Counted from the stretch's first letter, positions 1-9,815 are shown. The stretch is DNA of 35,927 nucleotides from Muribaculaceae bacterium (GCA_029071345.1 JAIEAO010000152.1:1-35927), one strand, 5' to 3'. Notes: generated from the letters alone by a model not told the origin. Made by a program: numbers and translations.

Positions 1-252
1 CTACAAAGATGTGGCATAGCCAAGTGGCAGGCATGGCAGTGGGCAAATACCCGAAAGGGGTACTGGCGCACTGTTCACAGCCCGATACTCAAGCGTGCCA
101 TATCAAATGAGACCTTGAAACGAGCGCACTATCCCACACTTACGGAATACTACGAGAAACTGCATCCGCGTTCAGAACCGCCGTATGCCGAACGGCACGT
201 ACGATGGTGTGAGAGGTCGGTAAACACGAAAGTAGGAGATAAACACCTATGA
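1..252 (+). CDS. Group II intron reverse transcriptase/maturase, C-terminal fragment (truncated by window start)
   Basis: Frame 1 is open from base 1 to TGA at 250-252: LQRCGIAKWQAWQWANTRKGYWRTVHSPILKRAISNETLKRAHYPTLTEYYEKLHPRSEPPYAERHVRWCERSVNTKVGDKHL*. The 'WANTRKGYWR..SPIL.R.' segment is characteristic of group II intron maturase C-termini. Not in the supplied ORF track because it has no start codon in the window. Confidence 0.85.
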   Translation, partial: LQRCGIAKWQAWQWANTRKGYWRTVHSPILKRAISNETLKRAHYPTLTEYYEKLHPRSEPPYAERHVRWCERSVNTKVGDKHL

Positions 253-281
253 TTAGTGTTTACCTCCTACTCGATTTCGAC
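172..281 (+). ncRNA. Group II intron 3' end: domain V/VI-like structures and probable 3' splice boundary
   Basis: Domain V-like hairpin ACCGCCGT-A-TGCC-GAAC-GGCA-CGT-ACGATGGT (about 176-209). Domain VI-like hairpin GTAGGAGATAAACAC..GTGTTTACCTCCTAC (about 232-270; one A.C mismatch). Intron probably ends at an AC dinucleotide near 280-281. Confidence 0.7.
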
Positions 282-339
282 AGAAAAATGCCAAACCTCT
301 TACTACCTACTTGTATATTGGGATTGGAGGGTATTTGTC

Positions 340-1149
340 TTACTTGGGGAGGTTGAAGACGGTGGAGATTTCCTGCATCTGTTCGGGTGTCATACCGTCA
401 GGAATGAAGCCCATTGCACGGGCATCACGGTATATGATGGCGCTCTTGTTGAGTACATCGACCATGTCGAACGCTTCCATGACATCATCACCGACGGCGA
501 AGACACCGTGCTTCTCCCACATCACTACGTCATAGTTGTCATCGATGGCCTTGATAGTCTCTTCGGCGAGTTCTACCGATGACGGCAGCATATAGGGCAC
601 TATGCCGAGACCGCGCGGACAGAAAGCCTTTGTCTCCGGGATCATGCTCCACAGCAAATGTGAGAGCACGTCTTTTTTCAGGAACATTGGATTATGGCTC
701 ATCGCTACAAGCTGGATAGGGTGAGTGTGAACCGATGCCTTATAGTTCGAGCCTTTACCGATCAGGTAGTTGTGTACGCTCAGATGCGAGGGGAGCTCGG
801 ATGTGGGCTTCACAGGTTCATCGGCTACAATCTCATAATTAGAGCAGTCGTCGCATATTCTGATGATTGAGCCGTTCTCCATCGGTCGGCGGGCGAGGTC
901 ACGCATTCGGCGGTTGGTACCCTTGCAATAGAACCAGCACCCTTTGAGGTTAGGGAGTGTCGCGCCGATCGGCATAGGTTTGGTAATTGCCGGCATGGCG
1001 CGCATTGCGTCGTCGACGTACTCGGTAATATTCACTGTTATATTGCCGCCGTTGCGCTCGGCCCAGCCCTTTTCCCACAGGTAGCCGGCTACCTCGGCGA
1101 CTTTATATACCTCGGCACTTAACGCCGGGCGGTTTTCAAGAATTGACAT
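340..1149 (-). CDS. rhaD: Rhamnulose-1-phosphate aldolase
   Basis: 269 aa with class II aldolase-type features (ERNGGNITVN, ASVHTHPIQLVAMSHNP, WEKHGVFAVG); last gene of a rhaBATD operon. Confidence 0.93.
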   Translation of the reverse strand: MSILENRPALSAEVYKVAEVAGYLWEKGWAERNGGNITVNITEYVDDAMRAMPAITKPMPIGATLPNLKGCWFYCKGTNRRMRDLARRPMENGSIIRICDDCSNYEIVADEPVKPTSELPSHLSVHNYLIGKGSNYKASVHTHPIQLVAMSHNPMFLKKDVLSHLLWSMIPETKAFCPRGLGIVPYMLPSSVELAEETIKAIDDNYDVVMWEKHGVFAVGDDVMEAFDMVDVLNKSAIIYRDARAMGFIPDGMTPEQMQEISTVFNLPK

Positions 1150-1153
1150 AACA

Positions 1154-2191
1154 TTATATCAGTTGAGGTAAAAAACATGAGATTATAAGTATCACTATAC
1201 CCGTCAGGAGCGTTATGATTGTGGCGCGTGAGCAACCCTTCCACTCCTTGAGAATGATGCCCCACACATTGGAGAAAACCACGTTAAGGGCCATAAGGAT
1301 ACAGAACGATAGCGTCATGAGAGTGGGGGAACCGGTCAGGAATCCCTTGCCGAGACTCAGCCCGAAGAACTGACTGTACCACAACGCGCCGGCGAGTGCG
1401 CAGAAGAGCAGATTATTGAGCCATACCGAGCCCTTTGCATAATCGCCCCATGAACTATTGCGTGCGTTCTGCACCAGACAGTAGATGACGTTGGTGATGA
1501 AGCCTCCCACGGTGACAAGCAGTGTGGCCGGTAATGTACGGTAGATTGCCGGTGTGAGTTCACCGAAGTTTATGTCAGCACCAAATTCGAGTCCGACATT
1601 GAAACAACCGCTCATGAAGCCGGCCAGTAGTGCTATCGCCAGACCTTTCGGGAAGTTGAAATCCTTTACAGCCTCCTTCTTCTGCTCCTCGGTGAGCATC
1701 GATGATTTCATCGAACCGGCTATGCCTATCACTGCAATACCGATCAGAGTAACAACCACGCCGATTATTACCGAAGCGGTTAACGCCGATAGGGGATCAA
1801 GTTCGGGGAAGAAGATGTTGAGCAGTACCGGGCCCATGACCGTACCGAGTGCCGCACAGGTGCCGAGAGCGATTGACTGGCCGAGCGCCACGCCGAGATA
1901 ACGCATTGAGAGACCGAATGTGAGGCCTCCTATGCCCCACAGTACCCCGAACAGCATCGTCATCCACAGGTTGAAGGGATTGCACTCTGCGAACAGTTCC
2001 CAAAGGGTGTGACCTGCGGGAACAGCAAGCATAGCGCCTATGAGCGGGAACACGAGCCACGCGAACACACCCTGCACGATCCAGTAAGTCTCCCAGCTCC
2101 AGGACTTGACCTTATTGATAGGCACGTAGCTACTCGACTGGCAGAACGCACCTATAGCTATGATTAGCAAACCGATAAGAGCTTCCATCAA
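1154..2191 (-). CDS. rhaT: L-rhamnose/proton symporter RhaT
   Basis: 345-aa polytopic membrane protein with RhaT-like N-terminus (SSYVPINKVKSWSWETYWIVQGVFAWLVFPLIGA); lies between rhaA and rhaD. Confidence 0.93.
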   Translation of the reverse strand: MMEALIGLLIIAIGAFCQSSSYVPINKVKSWSWETYWIVQGVFAWLVFPLIGAMLAVPAGHTLWELFAECNPFNLWMTMLFGVLWGIGGLTFGLSMRYLGVALGQSIALGTCAALGTVMGPVLLNIFFPELDPLSALTASVIIGVVVTLIGIAVIGIAGSMKSSMLTEEQKKEAVKDFNFPKGLAIALLAGFMSGCFNVGLEFGADINFGELTPAIYRTLPATLLVTVGGFITNVIYCLVQNARNSSWGDYAKGSVWLNNLLFCALAGALWYSQFFGLSLGKGFLTGSPTLMTLSFCILMALNVVFSNVWGIILKEWKGCSRATIITLLTGIVILIISCFLPQLI

Positions 2192-3438
2192 CGCTTAGAA
2201 GTTACCTCGGTTTCATACTTCTCCACCTCGGCTATGAAATCTGCTCCGGCGGGAACGTTATTGCGCAGGCAGAACATATTCCATACGTCGCCGAACGGCA
2301 TCGCCTTCGCCTCTTCCATAAGGGCAAGTTTCTGGAAGTTGCGGTTGGAGAGTTCGAGTTCGCTGAGTTTCGCCACAGGCTCCAGCAGACCGCGAAGAAT
2401 AGACTTCTGAGTGGCACGTGCACCAACTACATACGCACCGATACGGTTGATTGAGGCATCGAAATAATCGAGACCGATGTGTACGCGGTCGAGAGCGTTG
2501 CAGCGTGTGATCTCCATGCAAAGTTCCAGTGTAGAGTCATCCATAATAGTAACATGGTCGCTGTCCCAACGGATGGGACGTGAAACATGGAGCATGATCT
2601 CGGGGCAGAACAGAAGCACCGATGCGACCTTATCGCCAACAACCTCTGTGGGATGGAAATGGCCGGTGTCGAGAGTGACAATCTTATTGTTCTTCGCGCA
2701 GTAACCGAGATAGAAATCATTGCTTCCCACCGTGAAAGCCTCAAGACCGATGCCGAATACTTTCGACTCCAGACAGTCTTTCATGTGATGGTACTCGGTT
2801 TTGTAAATCTCATCGAGAGAATCCTTCAGAATTGAACGGTAGAGCATACGGTTTACCGTCATCTCCTTCTGACCGTCGTGGACCCAAAGGTTCATTATGC
2901 ACTGGTCGTCGAGCTGACGGCCCATTTCGTCAGCGATGGCACGGCAACGCTTTGTGTGCTCGATCCAGAAATCGCGTATCCCTTTGTCGGGGTTACTCAA
3001 TGACAAATCTCCCGACTTCGGATGAGAGAACGAGGTCGAGTTGAAGTCGAGTGTCAGGCCATTGGCTTTGGCCCAATCTATCCATCCCTGGAAATGCTTG
3101 ATGCTGACCTCGTCGCGATCAATCTTTTCATTGTCGAACTCACCATAAATCTCGTGAAGATTGATACGGTGGCTGCCTCCGAGCATAGAGCAGACCTTGA
3201 GCAGGTCGGCACGCACCTCGTCGATGTTGCGGGCTTTGCCTGGATAATTACCTGTAGCCTGAATACCTCCCGACAGGCTGTCGGTCGATTCAAATCCGGT
3301 TACGTCGTCGGTTTGCCAGCAATGAAGCGAGAGCTGTACTTTCTGTAATGTGTCAAGGGCTTTATCTGTGTCAATATCAAGTTCTGCATAGCGTTGACGG
3401 GCTATCTCGTAAGACTGTTCGATTTGTTTTGCATTCAT
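2188..3438 (-). CDS. rhaA: L-rhamnose isomerase
   Basis: 416 aa; L-rhamnose isomerase-like sequence (SLHCWQTDDVTGFE, LDFNSTSFSHPKSGDLSLSNPDKGIRDFWIEHTKRCRAI, LDTGHFHPTE); ATGA overlap with rhaT. Confidence 0.95.
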   Translation of the reverse strand: MNAKQIEQSYEIARQRYAELDIDTDKALDTLQKVQLSLHCWQTDDVTGFESTDSLSGGIQATGNYPGKARNIDEVRADLLKVCSMLGGSHRINLHEIYGEFDNEKIDRDEVSIKHFQGWIDWAKANGLTLDFNSTSFSHPKSGDLSLSNPDKGIRDFWIEHTKRCRAIADEMGRQLDDQCIMNLWVHDGQKEMTVNRMLYRSILKDSLDEIYKTEYHHMKDCLESKVFGIGLEAFTVGSNDFYLGYCAKNNKIVTLDTGHFHPTEVVGDKVASVLLFCPEIMLHVSRPIRWDSDHVTIMDDSTLELCMEITRCNALDRVHIGLDYFDASINRIGAYVVGARATQKSILRGLLEPVAKLSELELSNRNFQKLALMEEAKAMPFGDVWNMFCLRNNVPAGADFIAEVEKYETEVTSKR

Positions 3439-4916
3439 GATTGTGAAGTTATTGTTAGGTATTTGTTATATGCTGAGCCTCTATCGGAATTGGGTGAGGG
3501 AATGAATGTTTTCAGTTGATTAGACTCGCGTATTATCTTGCGCATCTCTCCGAGCGAACTGACCTCTCCGGCTGCCCGAGCCTGGACCATGATGTTTCCG
3601 GCAGCGGTACATTCCACAGGACCTGCCACAACCTCAACACCGAGTGCATCGGCAGTCATAGAGTTCAGGAAGTCGTTCTGCGATCCTCCGCCGATTACAT
3701 GCAGCCTATTGATGGCGAACGGTGCGAAACTCTCCAACAGTTCAAACACCTGACGATATCGCAGTGCGAGGCTCTCGTAGATGCAGCGCGTGAACTGCCC
3801 CGGAGTCTCCGGCACGGGTTGCCCGGTGCGGATGCAGTAGTCGGTGATGGCTGCGGTCATGCTTGCAGGATTAGCAAACACCGCGTCATCGGGGAAAATG
3901 AGGGAGCGAAGCGGTTCTGCTTCCTGTGCCATATCTACGAGCTTGGAGTATGATGTTTCGAGACCTTCGTTTGCCCACTCTTCTCGACAGCGTTCAAGGA
4001 GCCACATACCGCAGATGTTTTTCAAGAAACGAATCGTGCCCTCAATGCCACCCTCGTGGGTGAAATTCTCGGCTGCAGAGCGGTTGTTGATAATTGGGGT
4101 GTCGATCTCTATGCCCATCAGGCTCCATGTGCCCGAACTGAGGTAAGCGAAGCCATCGCGTTCGTCACTCGCAGGCACAGCGGCGACAGCCGATGCTGTG
4201 TCATGACCGGCGACCGCTACCACCGGCACCGGCCCGAGACCCGTAAGCTGCTGCACCTCGGGCGTAAGAGCACCGATTAACTCACCGGGCATCACCTCTC
4301 GACCAAAATTCTCTTTAGCAATTCCGACCGAAGCAAGGATTTTCTCGTCCAAACGTCGTGTCGAGGCGTTGACCATCTGAGAGGTCGAGGCCATCGTGTA
4401 CTCCGTCACCATCTCGCCTGTTAGCAGATAACTCAAGGCGTCGGGGAGAAAGAGGATCTTTTCGGCAACATCAAGTGCTGACGCCTCGGCACGTCTCATG
4501 GCTGAAAGCTGGAATAGCGAATTGAACGGCATTACCTGAATACCTGTGAGTGAGTAAACCTCATCGGCCGGCAGTCTGTCGGCAAAATAGCGTGCCGGTT
4601 CACCATCGGTATGGGTGTCGCGATAGCTGCGAGGCGTTCCGATAATGTGACCATCGCGACCAATCGTCACGAAATCCACGCCCCATGTGTCGATACCGAT
4701 TGATGTTAGTTCTACTTTACGTTCGGCTGCAGCTCGCAACCCGCGCAGAACCTCGTCATACAGATTCCATATATTCCAGTAGCACCGGCCACCGTGACGT
4801 ACGATACGGTTTGGGAAACGCGTCAGCTCCTCGAGAGTAAGCCGTCCATCGGCAAGTGTTCCGAGAATGGTGCGACCCGAAGTCGCCCCCAAGTCTATGG
4901 CAAGAAAATATGACAT
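3435..4916 (-). CDS. rhaB: Rhamnulokinase (FGGY family)
   Basis: 493 aa; sugar kinase start AIDLGATSGRTILG, internal GHDTASAVAAVP and GGGSQNDFLNSMTADALG; ATGA overlap with rhaA. Confidence 0.93.
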   Translation of the reverse strand: MSYFLAIDLGATSGRTILGTLADGRLTLEELTRFPNRIVRHGGRCYWNIWNLYDEVLRGLRAAAERKVELTSIGIDTWGVDFVTIGRDGHIIGTPRSYRDTHTDGEPARYFADRLPADEVYSLTGIQVMPFNSLFQLSAMRRAEASALDVAEKILFLPDALSYLLTGEMVTEYTMASTSQMVNASTRRLDEKILASVGIAKENFGREVMPGELIGALTPEVQQLTGLGPVPVVAVAGHDTASAVAAVPASDERDGFAYLSSGTWSLMGIEIDTPIINNRSAAENFTHEGGIEGTIRFLKNICGMWLLERCREEWANEGLETSYSKLVDMAQEAEPLRSLIFPDDAVFANPASMTAAITDYCIRTGQPVPETPGQFTRCIYESLALRYRQVFELLESFAPFAINRLHVIGGGSQNDFLNSMTADALGVEVVAGPVECTAAGNIMVQARAAGEVSSLGEMRKIIRESNQLKTFIPSPNSDRGSAYNKYLTITSQS

Positions 4917-4945
4917 TAGTATTATTTATTGATGGGTCCTATACA

Positions 4946-4979
4946 CTAATATATTGTGGAAGAGAAATATCAATCAAAA
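4946..4979 (-). promoter_or_regulatory. Candidate Bacteroidetes housekeeping-type promoter for rhaBATD
   Basis: Minus strand reads TTTTG-N21-TATATTAG, one mismatch from the TAnnTTTG -7 consensus with a -33 TTTG; it lies between GH3 and rhaB and overlaps the GH3 stop codon. Confidence 0.45.
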
Positions 4980-7316
4980 TTGATGTAGACGTTCAAATTC
5001 TTGCGACGGTTTGAGAATCCTTTTTACAGGCCAGTATGACTTATCCACTTCAAATTGAGTCGAATCTTTTATATCCCGGCTTGAGGAACCGACATAAAGG
5101 GTATAAGTGCCACCGGTAGTGGACCATGCTGATCTTTCTTCATCGAAAAAAGAGACATCGCAGGGCGTAAATGAGAATGTGAGAGTTTCCGACTCGCCCG
5201 GTGATAGTGTGCGGGTTTTTGCATAGGCAAGCAGCTCTTTGGCAGGTCGTTCAGGTCCGGCAGGAGCACTATAATATAGTTGAGCTATTTCTTTGCCCTG
5301 TTGTTTTCCTATGTTACGGATAGTTACAGTTGCCTTAAATTTATCTCCGTCTTTGGAAATGTTGAAATCGGAATATTCAAAATCGGTATATGATATGCCA
5401 TAACCGAAAGGATAGGATACATCTATATCGAAAGAATCAAAATAACGGTAACCTACATAAATATCTTCCTCATACATCGTGTAGTCAATGTTCTTCTTAT
5501 CACGAATATGTTTTAGAGTATTTGCGCCAAAAATTATCCCTCCGTCTACATCAACCGGGAAATTTTTGTTTGACGCATGATCCGCATAGTCGATTGGGAA
5601 GGTCATTGGTAATTTGCCGCTCGGAAACGCATAACCAAGCAAAACATCGGCAGTGCTGTTGCCACATTCTTGTCCACTCTGCCATGCACACAATATTGCA
5701 TCCGGTTTATCTTTCCATCTTGCAGTCTCGATAACTCCGCCCGTATTCAACACTACAATAACCGGCTTTCCCTTGCTGTGAAACGCATCACAGACCTGTG
5801 TCAGCATCGTATCGATTACGGGATCAAGATAAAAGCTTGCCGACGAACGGTCAGAAAATTCACCGGCTCCAAAGCCCACAGTGATTATTGCCGCATCATC
5901 TGTCTCGGCTGAATTCAGAATGTCGTCGAGCGGTATGTTAAGTTCCTTAGGGCGTTGTCTTACTGCCATCCAAAAGGTCGTATCCTCGCGGGCGAGGCGA
6001 TCGTATTCGTTGTTTATGAATTGATTATACTTTGCGGCAAGTATCGGATTCATTATTAATCCATGATTTGCCAACCCGTCACTGAGATTAACCTTATAAG
6101 CACGGTTTACGTCTCCCGAGCCGGTACCTCCGGCTATCATATCGTATGAGTTATTGCCAAATAAGGCAACAGATTTAATATTCGGTCTCAATGGTAAAAT
6201 TGAGTTTTCGTTCTTTAACAGCACCATTCCTTCAGGAGCTGCGCTTCTGCATAATCGGGCGTTGGCTTCAATATCGGGGTTGTTTGAAAACTTATACTTA
6301 TTAAACCTCGGTGTCCGCACAATCAGTCTAAGAACACGGGCAATATTTCGGTCAATTACTTTCTCGTCAAGAGTGCCGTTCTTAAGCGCTGTCAGAATAT
6401 CATTATACTCCCTCTCATATCCCGGTTGAAGCAATTCGTTGCCGGCATTCATTTGCGCCACAGCATCTGTTCCTCCAAACCAATCAGAGACCACCACCCC
6501 GTCAAATCCCCATTCCTTTCTCAATAAAGAGTCGAGAAGTTCAGGATTCTCTGAAGTGTACGGTCCATTGAGGTAATTATAAGATGACATTACCGTCCAG
6601 GGCTTTGCTTCTCTGATTGCGTATTCAAATCCCTTGAGATATATTTCTCTTAAAGCACGTTGCGATACAATAGATTCATTTGCCTTTCGGTTAGTCTCTT
6701 GATTATTAGCCGCAAGATGCTTCACACAAGCACCTACACCCATACTCTGGATACCCGATGTGTATGCTGCGGCTATATGTCCGCTTAAAACCGGGTCTTC
6801 AGAGTAATACTCATAGTTGCGACCGCAAAGGGGGTGACGCTGTATATTCATTGCAGGCGCAAGCATTATGTCTACACCATACTCCAGAGCCTCATTACCG
6901 ATTGCTTTACCGATATCAACGATCAGGCTATCATTCCACGTTGCTCCCAATAGTGTTCCCATCGGGAAATGGGTGCAGGAATATGTTGCCGAATCCTTTT
7001 CCCTTAACCGGTCGATTCTTACTCCGGCAGGTCCATCGGCAAAAACTATTGCAGGGATACCGAGCCGAGGAATGGGGCGAGTGGTGCCTGCGGCGCCGGG
7101 CACTATATTTTTTGTGTGGCCGATGACCCCGTTCCCCTGATCGTATTCATCGCTCATGCCCACTCCGATTAGAAATCCGGCTTTCTCTTCGAGCGTCATT
7201 GCTGCTACTACTTCATCTATTGGAGAAACCCCGAGGCGTGGAAGTGCAGCCTCGGCATAGGTATACGAACACCCAGTCATAGCAAGAATCGCTATGACAC
7301 ATTTAATTTTTATCAT
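4974..7316 (-). CDS. Glycoside hydrolase family 3 protein (beta-glucosidase/beta-xylosidase type)
   Basis: 780 aa with signal sequence (possible lipobox AMTGC), ACVKHLAANNQETNR, VVVSDWFGG catalytic region and C-terminal fibronectin III-like domain. Confidence 0.9.
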   Translation of the reverse strand: MIKIKCVIAILAMTGCSYTYAEAALPRLGVSPIDEVVAAMTLEEKAGFLIGVGMSDEYDQGNGVIGHTKNIVPGAAGTTRPIPRLGIPAIVFADGPAGVRIDRLREKDSATYSCTHFPMGTLLGATWNDSLIVDIGKAIGNEALEYGVDIMLAPAMNIQRHPLCGRNYEYYSEDPVLSGHIAAAYTSGIQSMGVGACVKHLAANNQETNRKANESIVSQRALREIYLKGFEYAIREAKPWTVMSSYNYLNGPYTSENPELLDSLLRKEWGFDGVVVSDWFGGTDAVAQMNAGNELLQPGYEREYNDILTALKNGTLDEKVIDRNIARVLRLIVRTPRFNKYKFSNNPDIEANARLCRSAAPEGMVLLKNENSILPLRPNIKSVALFGNNSYDMIAGGTGSGDVNRAYKVNLSDGLANHGLIMNPILAAKYNQFINNEYDRLAREDTTFWMAVRQRPKELNIPLDDILNSAETDDAAIITVGFGAGEFSDRSSASFYLDPVIDTMLTQVCDAFHSKGKPVIVVLNTGGVIETARWKDKPDAILCAWQSGQECGNSTADVLLGYAFPSGKLPMTFPIDYADHASNKNFPVDVDGGIIFGANTLKHIRDKKNIDYTMYEEDIYVGYRYFDSFDIDVSYPFGYGISYTDFEYSDFNISKDGDKFKATVTIRNIGKQQGKEIAQLYYSAPAGPERPAKELLAYAKTRTLSPGESETLTFSFTPCDVSFFDEERSAWSTTGGTYTLYVGSSSRDIKDSTQFEVDKSYWPVKRILKPSQEFERLHQF

Positions 7317-7328
7317 AATTAATATTGC

Positions 7329-8351
7329 TTAAGATCGGGGCTTTACGTGGATTACATTTTTATTATCCGATGATTCATCACTTTCTGACGATATATATTC
7401 AAGAGATGTAGATTTCTTTATAAGTTGCATAATCTGTTCAAGTGAAGCATCGTCAAAAGTGGCATAAAAGAGTACATTCTGTAATTTTGGATCAACCTTA
7501 AATGTCATGCCGTAAATCTGTCCGAGACGTTTATAGACGTTACAGAGTGGTTCGTTCTTAAAAGCCAGACAACCATGACGCCACAATGTATTTTTCTCAG
7601 TGTTGCCAAGATATAAGCGGCCACACTTGATATTTTCATTGTAAACTATCATCTGTCCGGGGTTGAGAACTGACTGTGACAGACTATCGGTTACCAATAT
7701 AGATCCGTCGTTAAGCGTAACCGTTGTAAGTGAATCAGTTGGATAAGAACAAACGTTAAATTCCGTACCGATAGCTTCAACCGACAAGTTTCGTGTGTAG
7801 ACCACAAACGGGTGAGTGGCATCATGAGCCACATTGAAGAAAACCTCTCCTTTAAGATCTACTATCCTACGACCATCGGGTCTATCCTGACTATAGGTTA
7901 GCGAACTGCCACCGTTGAGCCATACTTCAGTGCTGTCCGGAAGAAAGGTGTGGACGCGAGTTCCATGAATTGCAATAATCTCTTGAGATACAGGTATAAA
8001 ATGTGATTCGCCGGAGGAAGATTTTTTTAAGAGAAACCCCAATGCTATGATCAATGGAATAAATAAAATGGCTGATGCTTTCTGAAAATAACGAGCGGAT
8101 TTGTAGAAAAAGTTGCGGTAGCGTAATCTTTTTATATTACCAATGACTTTTTCATAATGCGAAGATATATCCACCTCTGAATACTCCTCCGGATTTTCAG
8201 TCACTTCCCAAATTTTCTTCATAACAAGGAAATGCTCGGCAAATTCATCTGAAGAATTGATCAGATTTATAAGCGTGCTTTCTTCTTCAGAGGTTATCTC
8301 TCCGGCGAGATAACGAACAATTAAATCATCGTATAATTCAAAATGCCCCAT
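7329..8351 (-). CDS. FecR-family anti-sigma factor
   Basis: 340 aa; N-terminal cytoplasmic region, one TM segment (ASAILFIPLIIALGFLL), FecR-like core (VHTFLPDSTEVWLNGGSSLTYSQD..RIVDLKGEVFFNVAHDATHPFVVYTRNLSVEAIGTEFNV) and STN-like C-terminus; next to an ECF sigma gene. Confidence 0.93.
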   Translation of the reverse strand: MGHFELYDDLIVRYLAGEITSEEESTLINLINSSDEFAEHFLVMKKIWEVTENPEEYSEVDISSHYEKVIGNIKRLRYRNFFYKSARYFQKASAILFIPLIIALGFLLKKSSSGESHFIPVSQEIIAIHGTRVHTFLPDSTEVWLNGGSSLTYSQDRPDGRRIVDLKGEVFFNVAHDATHPFVVYTRNLSVEAIGTEFNVCSYPTDSLTTVTLNDGSILVTDSLSQSVLNPGQMIVYNENIKCGRLYLGNTEKNTLWRHGCLAFKNEPLCNVYKRLGQIYGMTFKVDPKLQNVLFYATFDDASLEQIMQLIKKSTSLEYISSESDESSDNKNVIHVKPRS

Positions 8352-8361
8352 AAACTCTTTA

Positions 8362-8928
8362 TTATTTTGATAAAAATGGAAAAAGTTTTGCTAATTCGGA
8401 TCTAAGTTCACGCACAATTTTTGTTACCCGAACTTCGACAGTGCGTCGTGAAACATGCATAATCTCAGCGATTTCATCATATTTCATGTGATCCCACCGA
8501 CTCATTTTAAAGGCTTTGACAGCATCAGTATCCAAGTTGTCAAGAGTGACCTTTATTATCTGCTCTAATTCGTTATAAAGCACTAATTTTTCAGCAGAAT
8601 CCAGTTCCTCTTTAATAGAGGCCAATGCATTTGCGATATGAGACTCCACTATCTTCTTGTGCTTTATAGCATCCAGACAGTCGTGACGAACACTTCTCAG
8701 AAGCCATCCTTTCAGGGAAGTCACTTTAATCCGGCGACGCTGTTCCCATAAATCGACAAATATACCTTGAACAATATCCTCCGCTTCCGACCGTTCGGCT
8801 ATCCATGAATTGCAATAGAGCACCAAACTATAGTAATACTTTGAAAAGATTGCATTGAAAGCTTTATGATCACTTTCGCGCAATCTTTCCAAAAGAATAT
8901 CGTCAGTCAGGGCGGAATACTCTTTCAT
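8362..8928 (-). CDS. ECF RNA polymerase sigma factor (Bacteroidetes sigma-70 type)
   Basis: 188 aa; region 2 (FNAIFSKYYYSLVLYCNSWIAERSEAEDIVQGIFVDLWEQR) and region 4 helix-turn-helix (MKYDEIAEIMHVSRRTVEVRVTKIVRELRSEL). Confidence 0.95.
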   Translation of the reverse strand: MKEYSALTDDILLERLRESDHKAFNAIFSKYYYSLVLYCNSWIAERSEAEDIVQGIFVDLWEQRRRIKVTSLKGWLLRSVRHDCLDAIKHKKIVESHIANALASIKEELDSAEKLVLYNELEQIIKVTLDNLDTDAVKAFKMSRWDHMKYDEIAEIMHVSRRTVEVRVTKIVRELRSELAKLFPFLSK

Positions 8929-8944
8929 TGTTTATCGGCAGGTG

Positions 8945-9796
8945 TTAGTATTCCTCTACAATCCAGTCTTCAATTTGGCGTAAAACAATATCAAAACCGG
9001 GTTCAGAAACAGTCACATCAAACTTATATATGTTTCCCGACTTGAATTCGAACGGTCCGAGTTGTCTGGTAAATGTCATCCCTTTGAGAGTGCAGGCTAT
9101 AGAGAGATTACCAACCGAGCCGGGAAGGACGAAGTTCTCGCTGTGGTGGCCACCATCTGTTAAATTGACAGGAATCCGACCGGACACATCCTGTAATGAC
9201 AGTTGACCTGTAATCAAGTCGAAGTCTGCCTGTCCGGGAAGATTCTGGAATGCCATTGTCACACTCTTCAGATCCTCGTCAGTCACACCTTCACCTGCTT
9301 TAATGTCAAACATCACCTGTGCTAAAATATGTTTGAACTGAACTTTGACAGGTGCCAATGCCATATACTTATTGCGATTGGCGGAATACAGATAGTCGCT
9401 TTTTACAGCAGCTGCAGCGGTGGAAACATCAAGTGAGATGAGATTATTTTCAGATACTGTCTGATCGTAGGGCGTGTAGGCAAGAATATTTACTTTTGAC
9501 CCATCCTTGGGGTAGTGGAGCAGGTCGCCGGTATCAATCATGCCATCTGCATCAACCGACATTTTTAGGTTTGAGGCTATTAATTCATCAGATTCTGACG
9601 AAACCATGTAGACCCCGACTGCAGTACCGACCTCAATCGCTTCCGGCTTCTCTTTGTCATAAGGCACAATCTGAGCCTTGAGCTGAACAGCTACATCTGG
9701 CAGCTCTGTCTGACCTCCTTCATATATGTTCTCACAAGACGACAGAGATATTGCCGACAAGCCGATGGCGCAAATTGATAATAATTTAATTTTCAT
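8945..9796 (-). CDS. Fimbrillin-like lipoprotein (start revised to internal Met)
   Basis: ORF track start is 9856, but the ATG at 9796 gives MKIKLLSICAIGLSAISLSSCENIYEGG, a good lipoprotein signal peptide. Body has Mfa/FimA-like features (EVGTAVGVYMVSS, INILAYTPYDQT, PVKVQFKHILAQVMFDI). Confidence 0.75.
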   Translation of the reverse strand: MKIKLLSICAIGLSAISLSSCENIYEGGQTELPDVAVQLKAQIVPYDKEKPEAIEVGTAVGVYMVSSESDELIASNLKMSVDADGMIDTGDLLHYPKDGSKVNILAYTPYDQTVSENNLISLDVSTAAAAVKSDYLYSANRNKYMALAPVKVQFKHILAQVMFDIKAGEGVTDEDLKSVTMAFQNLPGQADFDLITGQLSLQDVSGRIPVNLTDGGHHSENFVLPGSVGNLSIACTLKGMTFTRQLGPFEFKSGNIYKFDVTVSEPGFDIVLRQIEDWIVEEY

Positions 9797-9815
9797 ATTT
9801 CCAAAGAATATATTG

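Noticed and set aside
256-582. 108-aa and 74-aa plus-strand ORFs near the left edge
   Set aside because: They overlap the antisense of rhaD and the intron 3' end; no family features.
1554-1901. 115-aa plus-strand ORF opposite rhaT
   Set aside because: Ser/Thr/Pro/Ala-rich composition typical of antisense translation of a membrane protein gene; no independent support.
6755-6775. GATGTGTA-like strings (also near 2475 and 12237) resembling the first half of the sigma motif
   Set aside because: All lie within coding sequence and lack the AATCGCC half at a 12-nt spacing.
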